Below, one piece after another: positions 8,578 to 17,153 of a stretch of 64,000 bases of DNA (position 1 is its first letter; every line of letters begins with the position of its first letter). This DNA is from Hyphomicrobiaceae bacterium (GTDB lineage: Bacteria; Pseudomonadota; Alphaproteobacteria; Rhizobiales; Hyphomicrobiaceae). The DNA lies in NCBI GenBank assembly GCA_022844275.1, contig JALHMB010000001.1:186001-250000 (forward strand), given 5' to 3'. The position numbers and the translations under genes are program-made. A model generated the notes under the pieces. It was not told where the DNA came from. It did no database searches and saw only the letters and a list, made by a program, of their open reading frames with translations.

Positions 8578-10215
8578 CTAATCCTCGCACGCCAGCCCAT
8601 GCTCGCGCGCGACGTGGAGCATGGCGCGCTCGGCGAGCGCTGTGATCGTGAGCAGCGGGTTCACGCCGAGCGAGCGCGGAATGATGGCGCCGTCGATGAC
8701 GTGGAGGCCAGCGTGCACGGCGCTCGCATCCTTGCCCACGCTGCCATCGAACACGCGCCCGGCATGATCGACGACGCCGGACGTGCGATCTGCGCCCATA
8801 GCGCAACCGCCCAGTGGATGCGCGGTGGCGGGCTGGTTGCCCATGACGCTGCCGGCCAGCGGATTCTTGACGTAGCTGCCGCCGACCTTAACTACGAGTG
8901 CCGCGAGTGCCGCGTCGAGCCGCTGGTAGACCGCCTCGTCCTTCGCATTGGGCCAGGAGAGGGCGAGGCGATCGCCGTCAAGGCGGAAGCGGCCGGATGC
9001 GCTGTCATGCGAAACAGCGAAGAAGGTCTGCAGGCTCGCGAACGGCCCCTTGTAGACACCGCTGACGAGGCTCTGCAGGGCACCGAGCAGGCGGCCGTTC
9101 GGCACAAACATCACCGGCAGGATCGGCGCGAGCGCGGACGGGAGCACACCCTCCTGGATGGTCACGGAGTTCGCGAGATCATCGGGATCTACGATCTCGA
9201 GCTGTCCGGAGACGGAGGCGCCGACGTTCATCCCCTCGATCTTCGCGGGATGACCGACGCCGACGGCATTGACCGGTACCTTGGCGCCGTAGCCGAAGGC
9301 GATGATGTCGCCGTTGGCCGAGAAGCGCGCGCCGAGGTGATCGGAAAGTGCGAGGCCCTTCTCGCGCGAGCGCAGCAAGATCTCCGTCGAGCCGAGCGTG
9401 CCGGCCGCCAGGATCACCATGTCGGCATCGAGATCGAGCTGTTGGCTGTGTCCCGCGCCGGGTGTGTCCACACGCTGGATGTGAACACGCCATCCGCCGC
9501 CTGGCGCGGGTGTCACGTGCGACACGCGGCCGTGCGTGAAGAGCTCGGCGCCGTGGCGCACGGCTTCGGGGAGATAGGTGAGCGCAACGGTATTCTTGGC
9601 GCCGACATTGCAGCCGGCGCAGCAATCGCCACAGCGCGTGCAGGCGGGCTGCGCGATGCCCGCAGGATTGACCGTCTCGCTGAAGCCGACGACGACCTCC
9701 GGCGCGATGGGCGCCACACCGAGCGCCACACCGGCTGCTTCGAGCGCTTTGTACTTTGTGAGTGTCGTGGCATCCGGATCGCGCGCGGGCCTGAGCCAGC
9801 GGCGCGCACGCGCGTAGCCTGCATCGAGGAGGCCATCCTGGCGGAGCTGCCCCGGCCAGACAGGATCGGCGAAGACGCGCGCATCGGGCCTCAACGCCAC
9901 GCCGGCATTGACGAGCGAACCACCGCCGAGCCCGCGCCCGACGAGCACATGCATGTCCTCGCCGATGCGGACATCGAACAAACCGGTCTCGGAACCCGCA
10001 GACATGCGCGCGCCGGTAACACGCATTTCGTGCCGCATATCGGGAAAACGGCTCGGAAACTCGCCCGTCACGACCTCGCGGCCACGCTCGATGACGGCGA
10101 CACTTTTGCCGGCCCGGGCGAGGCGCATGGCCGATACGCCGCCGCCATAGCCCGAGCCGACGACGATGACGTCGTAGCGCGGGCGGGCATGGTCGAGAGA
10201 GCGGGCGAGCCGGGT
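8578..10215 (-). CDS. GMC-family oxidoreductase, cholesterol-oxidase-like
   Basis: 545 residues from the ATG at 10215 (an upstream in-frame start at 10257 would add 14). The FAD-binding Rossmann motif VIVVGSGYGGGVSAM lies near residue 16. The segment CTRCGDCCAGCNVGAKNT, with its cysteine cluster, is typical of the cholesterol-oxidase-like branch of GMC enzymes. The C-terminus HPLGGCAMG ... HVIDGAIIPRSLGVNPLLTI is the GMC_oxred_C signature with the catalytic His region. It should oxidise an alcohol with FAD, but the substrate is unknown. The stop codon abuts the intergenic repeat. MucR lies upstream on the same strand. Confidence 0.88.
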   Translation of the reverse strand, partial: TRLARSLDHARPRYDVIVVGSGYGGGVSAMRLARAGKSVAVIERGREVVTGEFPSRFPDMRHEMRVTGARMSAGSETGLFDVRIGEDMHVLVGRGLGGGSLVNAGVALRPDARVFADPVWPGQLRQDGLLDAGYARARRWLRPARDPDATTLTKYKALEAAGVALGVAPIAPEVVVGFSETVNPAGIAQPACTRCGDCCAGCNVGAKNTVALTYLPEAVRHGAELFTHGRVSHVTPAPGGGWRVHIQRVDTPGAGHSQQLDLDADMVILAAGTLGSTEILLRSREKGLALSDHLGARFSANGDIIAFGYGAKVPVNAVGVGHPAKIEGMNVGASVSGQLEIVDPDDLANSVTIQEGVLPSALAPILPVMFVPNGRLLGALQSLVSGVYKGPFASLQTFFAVSHDSASGRFRLDGDRLALSWPNAKDEAVYQRLDAALAALVVKVGGSYVKNPLAGSVMGNQPATAHPLGGCAMGADRTSGVVDHAGRVFDGSVGKDASAVHAGLHVIDGAIIPRSLGVNPLLTITALAERAMLHVAREHGLACED

Positions 10216-10314
10216 CATGGGCGCGCCGCTCGAGTGCGCGACACCCGGAAGCGCCATCTGCGTGACATCAATGCGCGATCCCCTTGGCGCATCCGACCTT
10301 CACGAGTTGATCGT

Positions 10315-10749
10315 TTAGTCCTTACGGGTGCCGAGACCCATCTTCTTGGCGAGCTGCGAGCGCGCGGCAGCATAGTTGGGCGCCACCATAGGATAGTCGT
10401 TCGGGAGCTTCCACTTGGCGCGGTATTCCTCGGGCGAAAGCTTGTAGTGGGTCCGCAAGTGCCGCTTGAGCGACTTGAAGCGCTTCCCATCCTCGAGGCA
10501 GATAATATAGTCCGGCGTCACCGAGCGCTTGACCGGAATCGCCGGCTTCAGCTCCTCGTTGTCGACTACCGGTTCGTGGTTCGAAGCTCTGTTCAGCGCA
10601 TCATGCACATCCCGGATCAGCGAAGGCAGATCGGAAGCAACAACCGTGTTGTTGGCCACATACGCGGAGACGATCTTGGCGGTCAGCTCGACCATGTGAT
10701 TTCCGCCAGAGTTTTCCATCGCGTATCGTCTCCCATCATGCCGCGACAT
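10315..10749 (-). CDS. mucR: MucR/Ros family zinc-finger transcriptional regulator
   Basis: 144 residues, standard for this alphaproteobacterial family. The N-terminal half (about 10-70) is the oligomerisation region. The DNA-binding zinc finger reads [19 protein letters not shown], where the second Cys is replaced by Asp, a Cys-Asp-His-His variant known in rhizobial MucR/Ros homologues. It is followed by the conserved [13 protein letters not shown]. Members silence AT-rich promoters and control exopolysaccharide, motility and symbiosis or virulence genes. The 421-base AT-richer region upstream is a plausible site of autoregulation, which is common in the family. Confidence 0.9.
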   Translation of the reverse strand: MSRHDGRRYAMENSGGNHMVELTAKIVSAYVANNTVVASDLPSLIRDVHDALNRASNHEPVVDNEELKPAIPVKRSVTPDYIICLEDGKRFKSLKRHLRTHYKLSPEEYRAKWKLPNDYPMVAPNYAAARSQLAKKMGLGTRKD

Positions 10750-11170
10750 CTTCCGGAACTGCGAGGCCCGTCCGGTAACTCATGACATCGCGTGAAAAAT
10801 AGCTCGGCTGGTCGAAGTCCAAGATCAGAGATCGCCAATACTCCACTTCGCCGTGAATGGCAATTGCAGCGCACGGTATAGTAAAAGCCACGTGTTCGCC
10901 AATATCCTCAGCCCGCGTTGCTGAATTTTCCACCAGCTTTCCGGAATTCAGATGACGCTCTTTCTTGGTTTAATCAGCGGGGCTGCCACTCGAGCGAGCC
11001 CAAGGCCGCGGCTGAACGCGCGCGTGCGCAGGGCTGGCGCACGCCCTTGAATTCGTCCAGACTGTTAACATCTCACTCATGGGCAAAAAGACGCGCAGAC
11101 GCGCGTTTTGCGGCGCTAACCGTGCGTCATAGCCATCATCAGTGAACCTAAATCAACCAAGGAGCGGGTC
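10750..11170. other. Intergenic region between mucR and msrB
   Basis: About 420 bases between divergent genes, visibly lower in GC around 10790-10960 than its neighbours. Short open frames here have no ribosome site or recognisable sequence. It should hold the mucR promoter on the minus strand and the msrB promoter on the plus strand; the AAGGAGCGGGTC just before 11171 is the msrB ribosome site. I see no RNA gene or repeat. Confidence 0.4.
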
Positions 11171-11584
11171 ATGTCCGACACGAAGGCGCGCCCTGAAAAG
11201 GTGTTCAAGACGGACGCGGAGTGGCGCTCCGAGCTGACGCCGGAGCAGTATTACATTACCCGCCAGCACGGCACGGAGCGCGCATTTACTCATCCCTACA
11301 ATGCCCTCAAGGCGGCGGGGATCTACAAGTGCGTCGCCTGCGGCGAGCCGCTCTTCGCCTCCGAGACCAAGTACGACTCGGGCTCTGGCTGGCCGAGCTT
11401 CTTCAAGCCGATTGGCGCCGAGGCCGTCTCGGAGCACGAGGACCGCTCGCTTTTCATGCGCCGCGTCGAGGTGCGCTGCGCGAAGTGCGACGCCCATCTC
11501 GGCCACGTCTTCGAGGACGGCCCCAATCCGACGGGCTTGCGCTACTGCATCAACGGGACGGCCCTCAAGCACGAGCCGAAGTAG
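11171..11584 (+). CDS. msrB: Peptide-methionine (R)-S-oxide reductase
   Basis: 137 residues, complete. It reduces the R epimer of methionine sulfoxide in proteins with thioredoxin. The four zinc ligands are C54/C57 (CVAC) and C103/C106 (CAKC). The catalytic cysteine is C126 in LRYCING, and SGSGWPSFF is the substrate-pocket signature. AAGGAGCGGGTC precedes the ATG, an excellent ribosome site. The S-specific partner msrA is elsewhere in the window (40835-41497), so the two halves of methionine repair are not in one operon here. Confidence 0.95.
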   Translation: MSDTKARPEKVFKTDAEWRSELTPEQYYITRQHGTERAFTHPYNALKAAGIYKCVACGEPLFASETKYDSGSGWPSFFKPIGAEAVSEHEDRSLFMRRVEVRCAKCDAHLGHVFEDGPNPTGLRYCINGTALKHEPK

Positions 11585-11656
11585 CAATCCGCCGAGCCAT
11601 TCCCGGCTCACAACATGTCTGCAACGTACCGCGCCGCGCTACGCCTTCCCCGAGGC

Positions 11657-11689
11657 CGCGCGGCGCCCTCTTTCCAGAGGCGCCGCGCG
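11657..11689 (+). promoter_or_regulatory. Strong GC hairpin just before the oligopeptidase B start
   Basis: Arms 11657-11671 and 11676-11689 pair over 14 bases with one bulged C and a four-base loop. It lies directly before the AGGAG (11692-11696) and ATG (11705) of the next gene. No U-run follows, so it is not a classical terminator for msrB; it could stabilise the transcript or affect translation of the peptidase. Confidence 0.45.
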
Positions 11690-11704
11690 CCAGGAGTTAA
11701 CTGC

Positions 11705-13825
11705 ATGCCAGCCGAGCCCGCATCCGCCAAAACCATCGCACTGGTGCCGCCTCGTGCGCCGCGTCATCCCGTGACGGCAGTCCACCACGGCGTCGAGATC
11801 GTCGACGACTACGCTTGGCTTCGCGCTGAAAACTGGCAGGAGGTGATGCGCGATCCGAGCGTTCTCGATGCCGGCATTCGCGCCCATCTCGAGGCCGAGA
11901 ACGCCTACACCGAGCACATGCTTTCCGACACGAAAGCGCTGCGCGAAAAACTCTTCGCCGAGATGAAAGGGCGCATCAAGGAGGACGACAGCTCAGTGCC
12001 GAGTCCGGACGGCCCTTGGGAATACGGCACGCGTTTTCTCATCGGCGCACAGTATCCGCGCCTCACGCGGCGGCCACGCGGCGGCTCCGACGACACCGAG
12101 AGTGTCATGCTCGACGGCAATCTCGAAGCTGAAGGCAAACCCTATTGGCAGCTCGGCGGCGCCACGCACAGTCCCAACCATCGCATTCTCGCTTATGCGG
12201 TCGACGACAAGGGCTCGGAATACTACGTCATCAAGTTCCGCGATCTCGCGACGGGCAAGGACCTCGCCGATACGATCCCGGACACCGGCGGCGGCTGCGT
12301 GTGGACCGAGGACAGCAAGACGGTCTTCTACGTCCGCCTCGATGAGAACCACCGTCCTCTCTACGTCTACCGCCACACGCTCGGCACGCCGGTCGAGGCC
12401 GATGTGCTCGTCTACGAGGAGGCCGACAAGGGCTTCTACGTCGGCGTCGGCGAGACGCAGTCCGGCCGCTTCATTCTCATCGATGCCCACGATCATCAAA
12501 CGAGCGAAGTCCGCTTCATCGAGTCGCGCAATCCGACCGGGCCCATGCAGCTCATCAGCCCGCGCCGCTTCGGACACGAGTACTCGGTCGATCATCACGG
12601 CGATGATCTGATCATCCTCACAAACTCCGGCGGCGCCGAGGATTTCCGCATTGTCACGACGCCAGTCGCGACGCCGCAGGAGGCATACTGGCGCGAGTTG
12701 CTGGCGCACAAGCCAGGCCGGCTGATCCTCGATCACACGACCTTCAAGGACCATCTCGCACGCCTCGAGCGCGAGGGCGGCCTGCCGCGTATCGTCATTC
12801 GCCGCTTCTCGGACGGCGCGGAGCACGCCATCGCCTTCGACGAGGAGGCCTACAGCCTCGGCATGTCCTCGGGCTACGAGTATGACACGACCGCGCTGCG
12901 CTTCTCCTACTCCTCGATGACGACGCCCGCCCAGGTCTACGACTACGACATGGAGACGCGCGCCCGCGTTCTTCGCAAAACACAGGAAGTTCCGAGCGGG
13001 CACAATGCTGCCGACTACGTCACGCGCCGCATCGAAGCGCCGGCAGCCGACGGCGAGATGATCCCGATCTCCGTCCTCTACCACAAGAACACGCCGCTCG
13101 ACGGCTCCGCGCCGCTCTTCCTCTACGGCTATGGCTCGTACGGCATCGCGATACCCGCGAGTTTCTCGACGACGCGGCTTTCACTCGTCGATCGCGGCTT
13201 CATCTTTGCGATCGCTCACGTACGCGGCGGCAAGGACAAGGGCTATCGCTGGTACACGAGCGGCAAAGCCCAAACGAAGATGAACACCTTCACCGACTTC
13301 GTCGCTGCCGGCGAGCACCTCGTAAAGCTCGGCTGGACGAAGCGCGGGCGCATCGTCGCCAACGGCGGCTCGGCGGGCGGTATGCTCATGGGTGTCGTCG
13401 CCAATCTCGCGCCCGATCTCTTCCTCGGCATCATTGCCGACGTGCCGTTCGTCGATGTACTCAACACCATGCTCGACGAGACGCTGCCGCTCACGCCACC
13501 CGAATGGCCCGAGTGGGGCGATCCCATCCGCTCGGCCGAAGCCTTCGCGCTCATCCGCAGCTACAGCCCGTACGACAACGTCGAGCGCAAAGCCTATCCG
13601 CATATCTTCGCCTACGGCGGGCTCACCGATCCGCGCGTCACGTACTGGGAGCCGGCGAAGTGGATCGCGCGCCTGCGCGAACGCAACACGTCCGGCAACC
13701 TCGTGCTGCTCAAGACGAATATGGAAGCCGGGCACGGCGGCGCGTCGGGACGCTTCGAGGCGCTCAAGGAAACCGCGCTCGATTACGCCTTCGCGATTAA
13801 GATCGCGGGAAAGGCGGAGGTGTAG
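11705..13825 (+). CDS. ptrB: Oligopeptidase B (S9A serine peptidase)
   Basis: 706 residues from the ATG at 11705, chosen for its AGGAG eight bases upstream; the frame is open 90 bases further but without family similarity. The N-terminal beta-propeller (about 70-420, including YYVIKFRDLATGK and CVWTEDSKTVFYVRLD) gates access. The C-terminal alpha/beta-hydrolase domain carries the nucleophile near Ser556 in NGGSAGG, the Asp in YGGLTDPRV and the His in AGHGGASGR. It cuts peptides after basic residues in the cytosol. The gene probably starts its own transcript and runs into the second hairpin repeat, which may terminate it. Confidence 0.93.
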   Translation: MPAEPASAKTIALVPPRAPRHPVTAVHHGVEIVDDYAWLRAENWQEVMRDPSVLDAGIRAHLEAENAYTEHMLSDTKALREKLFAEMKGRIKEDDSSVPSPDGPWEYGTRFLIGAQYPRLTRRPRGGSDDTESVMLDGNLEAEGKPYWQLGGATHSPNHRILAYAVDDKGSEYYVIKFRDLATGKDLADTIPDTGGGCVWTEDSKTVFYVRLDENHRPLYVYRHTLGTPVEADVLVYEEADKGFYVGVGETQSGRFILIDAHDHQTSEVRFIESRNPTGPMQLISPRRFGHEYSVDHHGDDLIILTNSGGAEDFRIVTTPVATPQEAYWRELLAHKPGRLILDHTTFKDHLARLEREGGLPRIVIRRFSDGAEHAIAFDEEAYSLGMSSGYEYDTTALRFSYSSMTTPAQVYDYDMETRARVLRKTQEVPSGHNAADYVTRRIEAPAADGEMIPISVLYHKNTPLDGSAPLFLYGYGSYGIAIPASFSTTRLSLVDRGFIFAIAHVRGGKDKGYRWYTSGKAQTKMNTFTDFVAAGEHLVKLGWTKRGRIVANGGSAGGMLMGVVANLAPDLFLGIIADVPFVDVLNTMLDETLPLTPPEWPEWGDPIRSAEAFALIRSYSPYDNVERKAYPHIFAYGGLTDPRVTYWEPAKWIARLRERNTSGNLVLLKTNMEAGHGGASGRFEALKETALDYAFAIKIAGKAEV

Positions 13826-13827
13826 GG

Positions 13828-14074
13828 GTCGCGCCTTCGGCGCGAACAGGGCTGCCGCCCTGTAACCCGCTCGGGGGACACCCCCGAACCCCCGTCTTTT
13901 ATAGTTTTGGCGCTCGCCTCGAACGCATCCGCATCCCCTCTCCCCGCATGCGGGGAGAGGGGACCTGTAGCGTTCGCCGCGAGCGATCAGATCATAAGGG
14001 CGGGTGGGTCCGGGAGGGTGTCCCTCCCGGTTGGGGCCAGGGGCGAAAGCCCCGTCGCGTCGAAGACGCGAAAG
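13828..14074 (+). repeat. Multi-hairpin intergenic repeat, copy 2
   Basis: Related to 8307-8577 and again between convergent genes, touching the opposing TAG. It shares the opening GCGCCTTCGGCGC hairpin, the GGGCTGCCGCCCT and CGGGGGACACCCCCG hairpins, and the GGGTGGGT(T/C)CGGGAGGG block with CCCTCCCG. Between them the middle hairpin has a different sequence but is still a near-perfect palindrome (CCCCTCTCCCCG / CGGGGAGAGGGG), and the closing CGCGTCGAAGACGCG hairpin is a compensated variant of copy 1's. Structure is thus kept while sequence changes. Confidence 0.75.
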
Positions 14075-14992
14075 CTATTTCCCCCAGGTCAGCGCGAGAG
14101 GCTTCAGCTGACCAACGAGTCTCAGAAGCCCGTCTCGCGTCGCTGGGTGCAGAGCATCAAGAGGATGGCGCACCGTGTCGCTCTTGATCACGCCGCCCTC
14201 CATCATCACGGTCTTGGTTGCGCGGAGACCACACTGCCGATTCTCGTAGTTGATGAGCGGAAGGATGCGGGCATAGGCCTCCTCGGCCTCTTCCTTTTTG
14301 CCCGCGCGATAGCTCGTCACCACCGGCTTGATCAGATCGGGCAGCAGGGCGCTCGGCATCGTACCGGTCGCGCCCGCCTCGAGATCGGCCATCAGCGTGA
14401 TCGACTCCTCGCCATCCAATGGACCGACGATGGCATCACCGCCGGCCGCGATCAGGGCGCGCAACTTGGCTGCCGTACCCGGAACCTCGATCTTGAAATG
14501 GCTGACCAGCGGCACCTCGCGCGCCAGCCTGACAAGAAACGGCACCGACAATGCAACACCACTGAGTGGCGCGTCCTGCACCATGATCGGCAGGCGCGCC
14601 GCATCCGCGACGCGCGCGAAATGCTCGATCATGCCGGCTTCATCGGACTTGAGCAGCGCGCCGTGATAGGGCGGCATCATCATGAGCATGTCCGCGCCGG
14701 CTTCGGCTGCGCGCCGTGCCCTGGTCGAGGCGATGCGCGTGCTGAAATGACTGCACGTGACGATCACAGGCACCCGACCGGCGACATGTTTCAGCGAAAG
14801 ATCCAGCAGGACGTCACGCTCCTCGTCGGTGAGGAGGAACTGCTCGGAGTAGTTGGCGAGAATACATATGCCATCGACGCCCTGATCGATCATGCAGTCG
14901 ATCACGCGGCGCATGCCGTCGAGATCGAGATCACTGTTCGCCGCGAAAGGCGTGGGCGCGATAGGAAACACGCCGGAAAAGCTCTTCGGCAT
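14075..14992 (-). CDS. DapA-family lyase/aldolase, atypical active site
   Basis: 305 residues from the ATG at 14992, which has GAGAGGA well spaced upstream (an in-frame start at 15016 would overlap tctA). It is a dihydrodipicolinate synthase/N-acetylneuraminate lyase superfamily TIM barrel. The Schiff-base lysine is probably that in VSHFKIEV. The usual GGTTGE motif is replaced by LANYSEQ, and the usual Y-N before P is replaced by MVQDAP, so it is not DapA itself. It is the last gene of a tctC-tctB-tctA string, suggesting it breaks down the organic acid the transporter brings in. The specific substrate is unknown. Confidence 0.8.
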   Translation of the reverse strand: MPKSFSGVFPIAPTPFAANSDLDLDGMRRVIDCMIDQGVDGICILANYSEQFLLTDEERDVLLDLSLKHVAGRVPVIVTCSHFSTRIASTRARRAAEAGADMLMMMPPYHGALLKSDEAGMIEHFARVADAARLPIMVQDAPLSGVALSVPFLVRLAREVPLVSHFKIEVPGTAAKLRALIAAGGDAIVGPLDGEESITLMADLEAGATGTMPSALLPDLIKPVVTSYRAGKKEEAEEAYARILPLINYENRQCGLRATKTVMMEGGVIKSDTVRHPLDALHPATRDGLLRLVGQLKPLALTWGK

Positions 14993-15002
14993 TTTGATCC
15001 TC

Positions 15003-16526
15003 TCAATCACCGGCACGAAGTGGACGAGCCACGACCGCTTTGCTGATCCGCCGCATCAGGGAAGACAGAAGCGGCCAGAGCAGCAACACGAAGCCGAGCG
15101 TCATGATCGTGCCGCACAGCCAGTTTGACCAGAAGGCGCCGAGCGAGCCGCCGTGGATGATCATGGACTGGCGGAACGCGTCTTCCGCCTTGTCGCCGAT
15201 CACCATGGCCAGCACCATCGGCGCGATCGGATAGTTGCACTTCTTGAACAGATAGCCGATGAGGCCGAACATGAAGGCCAGCCACAGGTCGAACGGCGAG
15301 CTCGACACCGTCCACGCACTGACGAAGCAAACAACGACGATCATCGGCGCGATGATGGCGAAAGGAATGCGCAGGATGGCCGCGAACAAGGGGACGGTGA
15401 ACAGCACGAGCACGACCGCCACCACATTTGCCACGTACATCGACGCAATGAGGCCCCACACGAAGCTCTTCTGATCGACGAACAGCATCGGACCGGGGTG
15501 CAAGCCCCAGATCATGAGGCCGCCCATCATGACAGCCGCGGTCGCGGAGCCCGGTATGCCGAGGGCCAGCATCGGCAGCATGGCGCTGGTGCCTGCCGAA
15601 TGATCGGCGGCTTCAGGGGCGATGACGCCCTCCGGCGCGCCCTTGCCGAATTCGCCGGTGCGTGGGGCGAAGCGCCGGGCAAGGCCGTAGCTCATGAAAG
15701 ATGCGGCCGTCGGCCCGCCGGGCGTGATGCCCATCCAGCAGCCGACAAGACTCGATCGGACCAGCACGACCCAATATGAGGGCAATGCCGCGATCGTCTT
15801 CAGGACGTCGCGTGGCGAGACACGCGCTCGCACGCCGCGGAATTCGAGGCGCTCCTCCATGGTGGCAATCAGTTCGCCGATGCCGAACAGACCGATGACG
15901 GCAACGAGGAAGCTCACGCCTTTGATCAGATCGGGCAGCCCGTATGTCAGACGTAGTGATCCGGAGATTGTGTCCATGCCAACGGACGCGAGCGAAAAGC
16001 CCATGCCCGCCGACACGAGCGTCTTGAACGGGGACGCGCCCCCGAGACCGACGAAGCAGGCGAACGCCAGAAAATAGACGGCAAAGTACTCAGGCGAGGA
16101 GAACTTGTGCGCGAAGGATGCTGCGGGGCCGGCGAGCAGCGTGATGACCACCACGCCGAAGAGCGCACCGAAGGCCGCCGACAGGAAAGCGTAGGAAAGC
16201 GCCTCGGTGGCGCGTCCCTGCTTGGCCATCGGATGACCATCGAACGTGGTCGCGACCGAGGACGGCTCGCCGGGAATGTTGAACAGGATGGATGTGGTCG
16301 AGCCGCCGAACAGTGCGCCCCAGTACATGCTCGCGAGCAGGATGATCGCCGAGACCGGATCCATCGTGAAGGTCAGCGGAATGAGCAGCGTCACCCCATT
16401 GGGCGCGCCGAGGCCGGGAAGCACGCCGACGAGGATGCCGAACAGCACGCCGACCACCATCAGCGTCAGGTGATAGCCGGTGAGTGCGACCTGGAACCCG
16501 TGCAGGAGGTCGCCGATGTTGTCCAA
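15003..16526 (-). CDS. tctA: Tripartite tricarboxylate transporter, large permease TctA
   Basis: 507 residues with about ten to twelve hydrophobic segments. The family signature YWGALFGGSTTSILFNIPGE is near residues 68-87, and the second repeat carries GIPGSATAAVMMGGLMIWGLHPGP. It is the large inner-membrane subunit of a secondary, binding-protein-dependent carboxylate importer. tctB lies 19 bases upstream and tctC before that, all on the same strand, and a DapA-like lyase gene follows with a short overlap region, so this is one transcription unit. The transported acid cannot be told from sequence, as the family takes citrate, tricarballylate, terephthalate and others. Confidence 0.92.
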   Translation of the reverse strand: MDNIGDLLHGFQVALTGYHLTLMVVGVLFGILVGVLPGLGAPNGVTLLIPLTFTMDPVSAIILLASMYWGALFGGSTTSILFNIPGEPSSVATTFDGHPMAKQGRATEALSYAFLSAAFGALFGVVVITLLAGPAASFAHKFSSPEYFAVYFLAFACFVGLGGASPFKTLVSAGMGFSLASVGMDTISGSLRLTYGLPDLIKGVSFLVAVIGLFGIGELIATMEERLEFRGVRARVSPRDVLKTIAALPSYWVVLVRSSLVGCWMGITPGGPTAASFMSYGLARRFAPRTGEFGKGAPEGVIAPEAADHSAGTSAMLPMLALGIPGSATAAVMMGGLMIWGLHPGPMLFVDQKSFVWGLIASMYVANVVAVVLVLFTVPLFAAILRIPFAIIAPMIVVVCFVSAWTVSSSPFDLWLAFMFGLIGYLFKKCNYPIAPMVLAMVIGDKAEDAFRQSMIIHGGSLGAFWSNWLCGTIMTLGFVLLLWPLLSSLMRRISKAVVARPLRAGD

Positions 16527-16545
16527 GTCCCGACCTCCAGGCGCG

Positions 16546-17067
16546 TCAGTGAAGGCCGAACCAAGCTTCGATGGGACCCTTCATCAAGGGCACATGAAGC
16601 CAGAGCTCGAACATGAAATAAAAGGCAGCGGCCGTGCCTAAGCTGACCGCCAGCGCCGCTGGAAGACGATAGCGCCCCTGCCAGAGCATCACCGTCAGCA
16701 CATAGGCCACCATCGCGACATAGAGGCCGAGCTTGAAGACGAGGGCCAAGGCGAGGAACCCCACCATCGGCAGCAGGAACGTGACGATACGTCTGGCCTG
16801 ATCCGCGTTGATCGCCACCGGCGCATCCGCGTGGCGCCGTGAGAGCAAAGCTTCGAACAACGCGCCGATCGAACCGACGACCACGATCAATCCCATCCAG
16901 AACGGGAAGTAGCCCGGCTCAGGTCCGCGGTCGCCCCAACCGACGTGATATTCGAGGGCGCCGAGGATGATGGTTGTGCCGAATGCGAACGCAAATAGCG
17001 CCGCGACGAGCTCGAGTGCGCGGCGCGTGACGAGCGTGCGGCTGGCGGATGTTTCCTGCTGCTCCAA
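16546..17067 (-). CDS. tctB: Tripartite tricarboxylate transporter, small subunit TctB
   Basis: 173 residues with four predicted membrane segments (for example LVAALFAFAFGTTIILGALEY near 19-39 and LAALFK-like segments later), the standard size and topology of TctB. The PGYFPFWMGLIVVVGSI segment is characteristic of the family. It is the small permease subunit that works with TctA in the inner membrane. It lies between tctC (86 bases upstream) and tctA (19 bases downstream) in the same orientation. Sequence conservation in TctB is low, so the call rests partly on context. Confidence 0.85.
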   Translation of the reverse strand: MEQQETSASRTLVTRRALELVAALFAFAFGTTIILGALEYHVGWGDRGPEPGYFPFWMGLIVVVGSIGALFEALLSRRHADAPVAINADQARRIVTFLLPMVGFLALALVFKLGLYVAMVAYVLTVMLWQGRYRLPAALAVSLGTAAAFYFMFELWLHVPLMKGPIEAWFGLH

Positions 17068-17153
17068 ATCTCATCCTCGGAAGATGGTAACTGGTGCCAA
17101 ACGGGGCGACCGACGACCGATGGTCCGCCGCCCCGATGTGCCTCATCGGCAAT

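Noticed and set aside
8299-10785. An 828-codon plus-strand frame across the repeat and the GMC gene
   Set aside because: It runs through hairpin repeat DNA and the antisense of the GMC oxidoreductase and mucR, with no recognisable protein features.
10918-11145. 75-codon frame between mucR and msrB
   Set aside because: No ribosome site, no recognisable sequence, and it lies in an AT-richer regulatory region.
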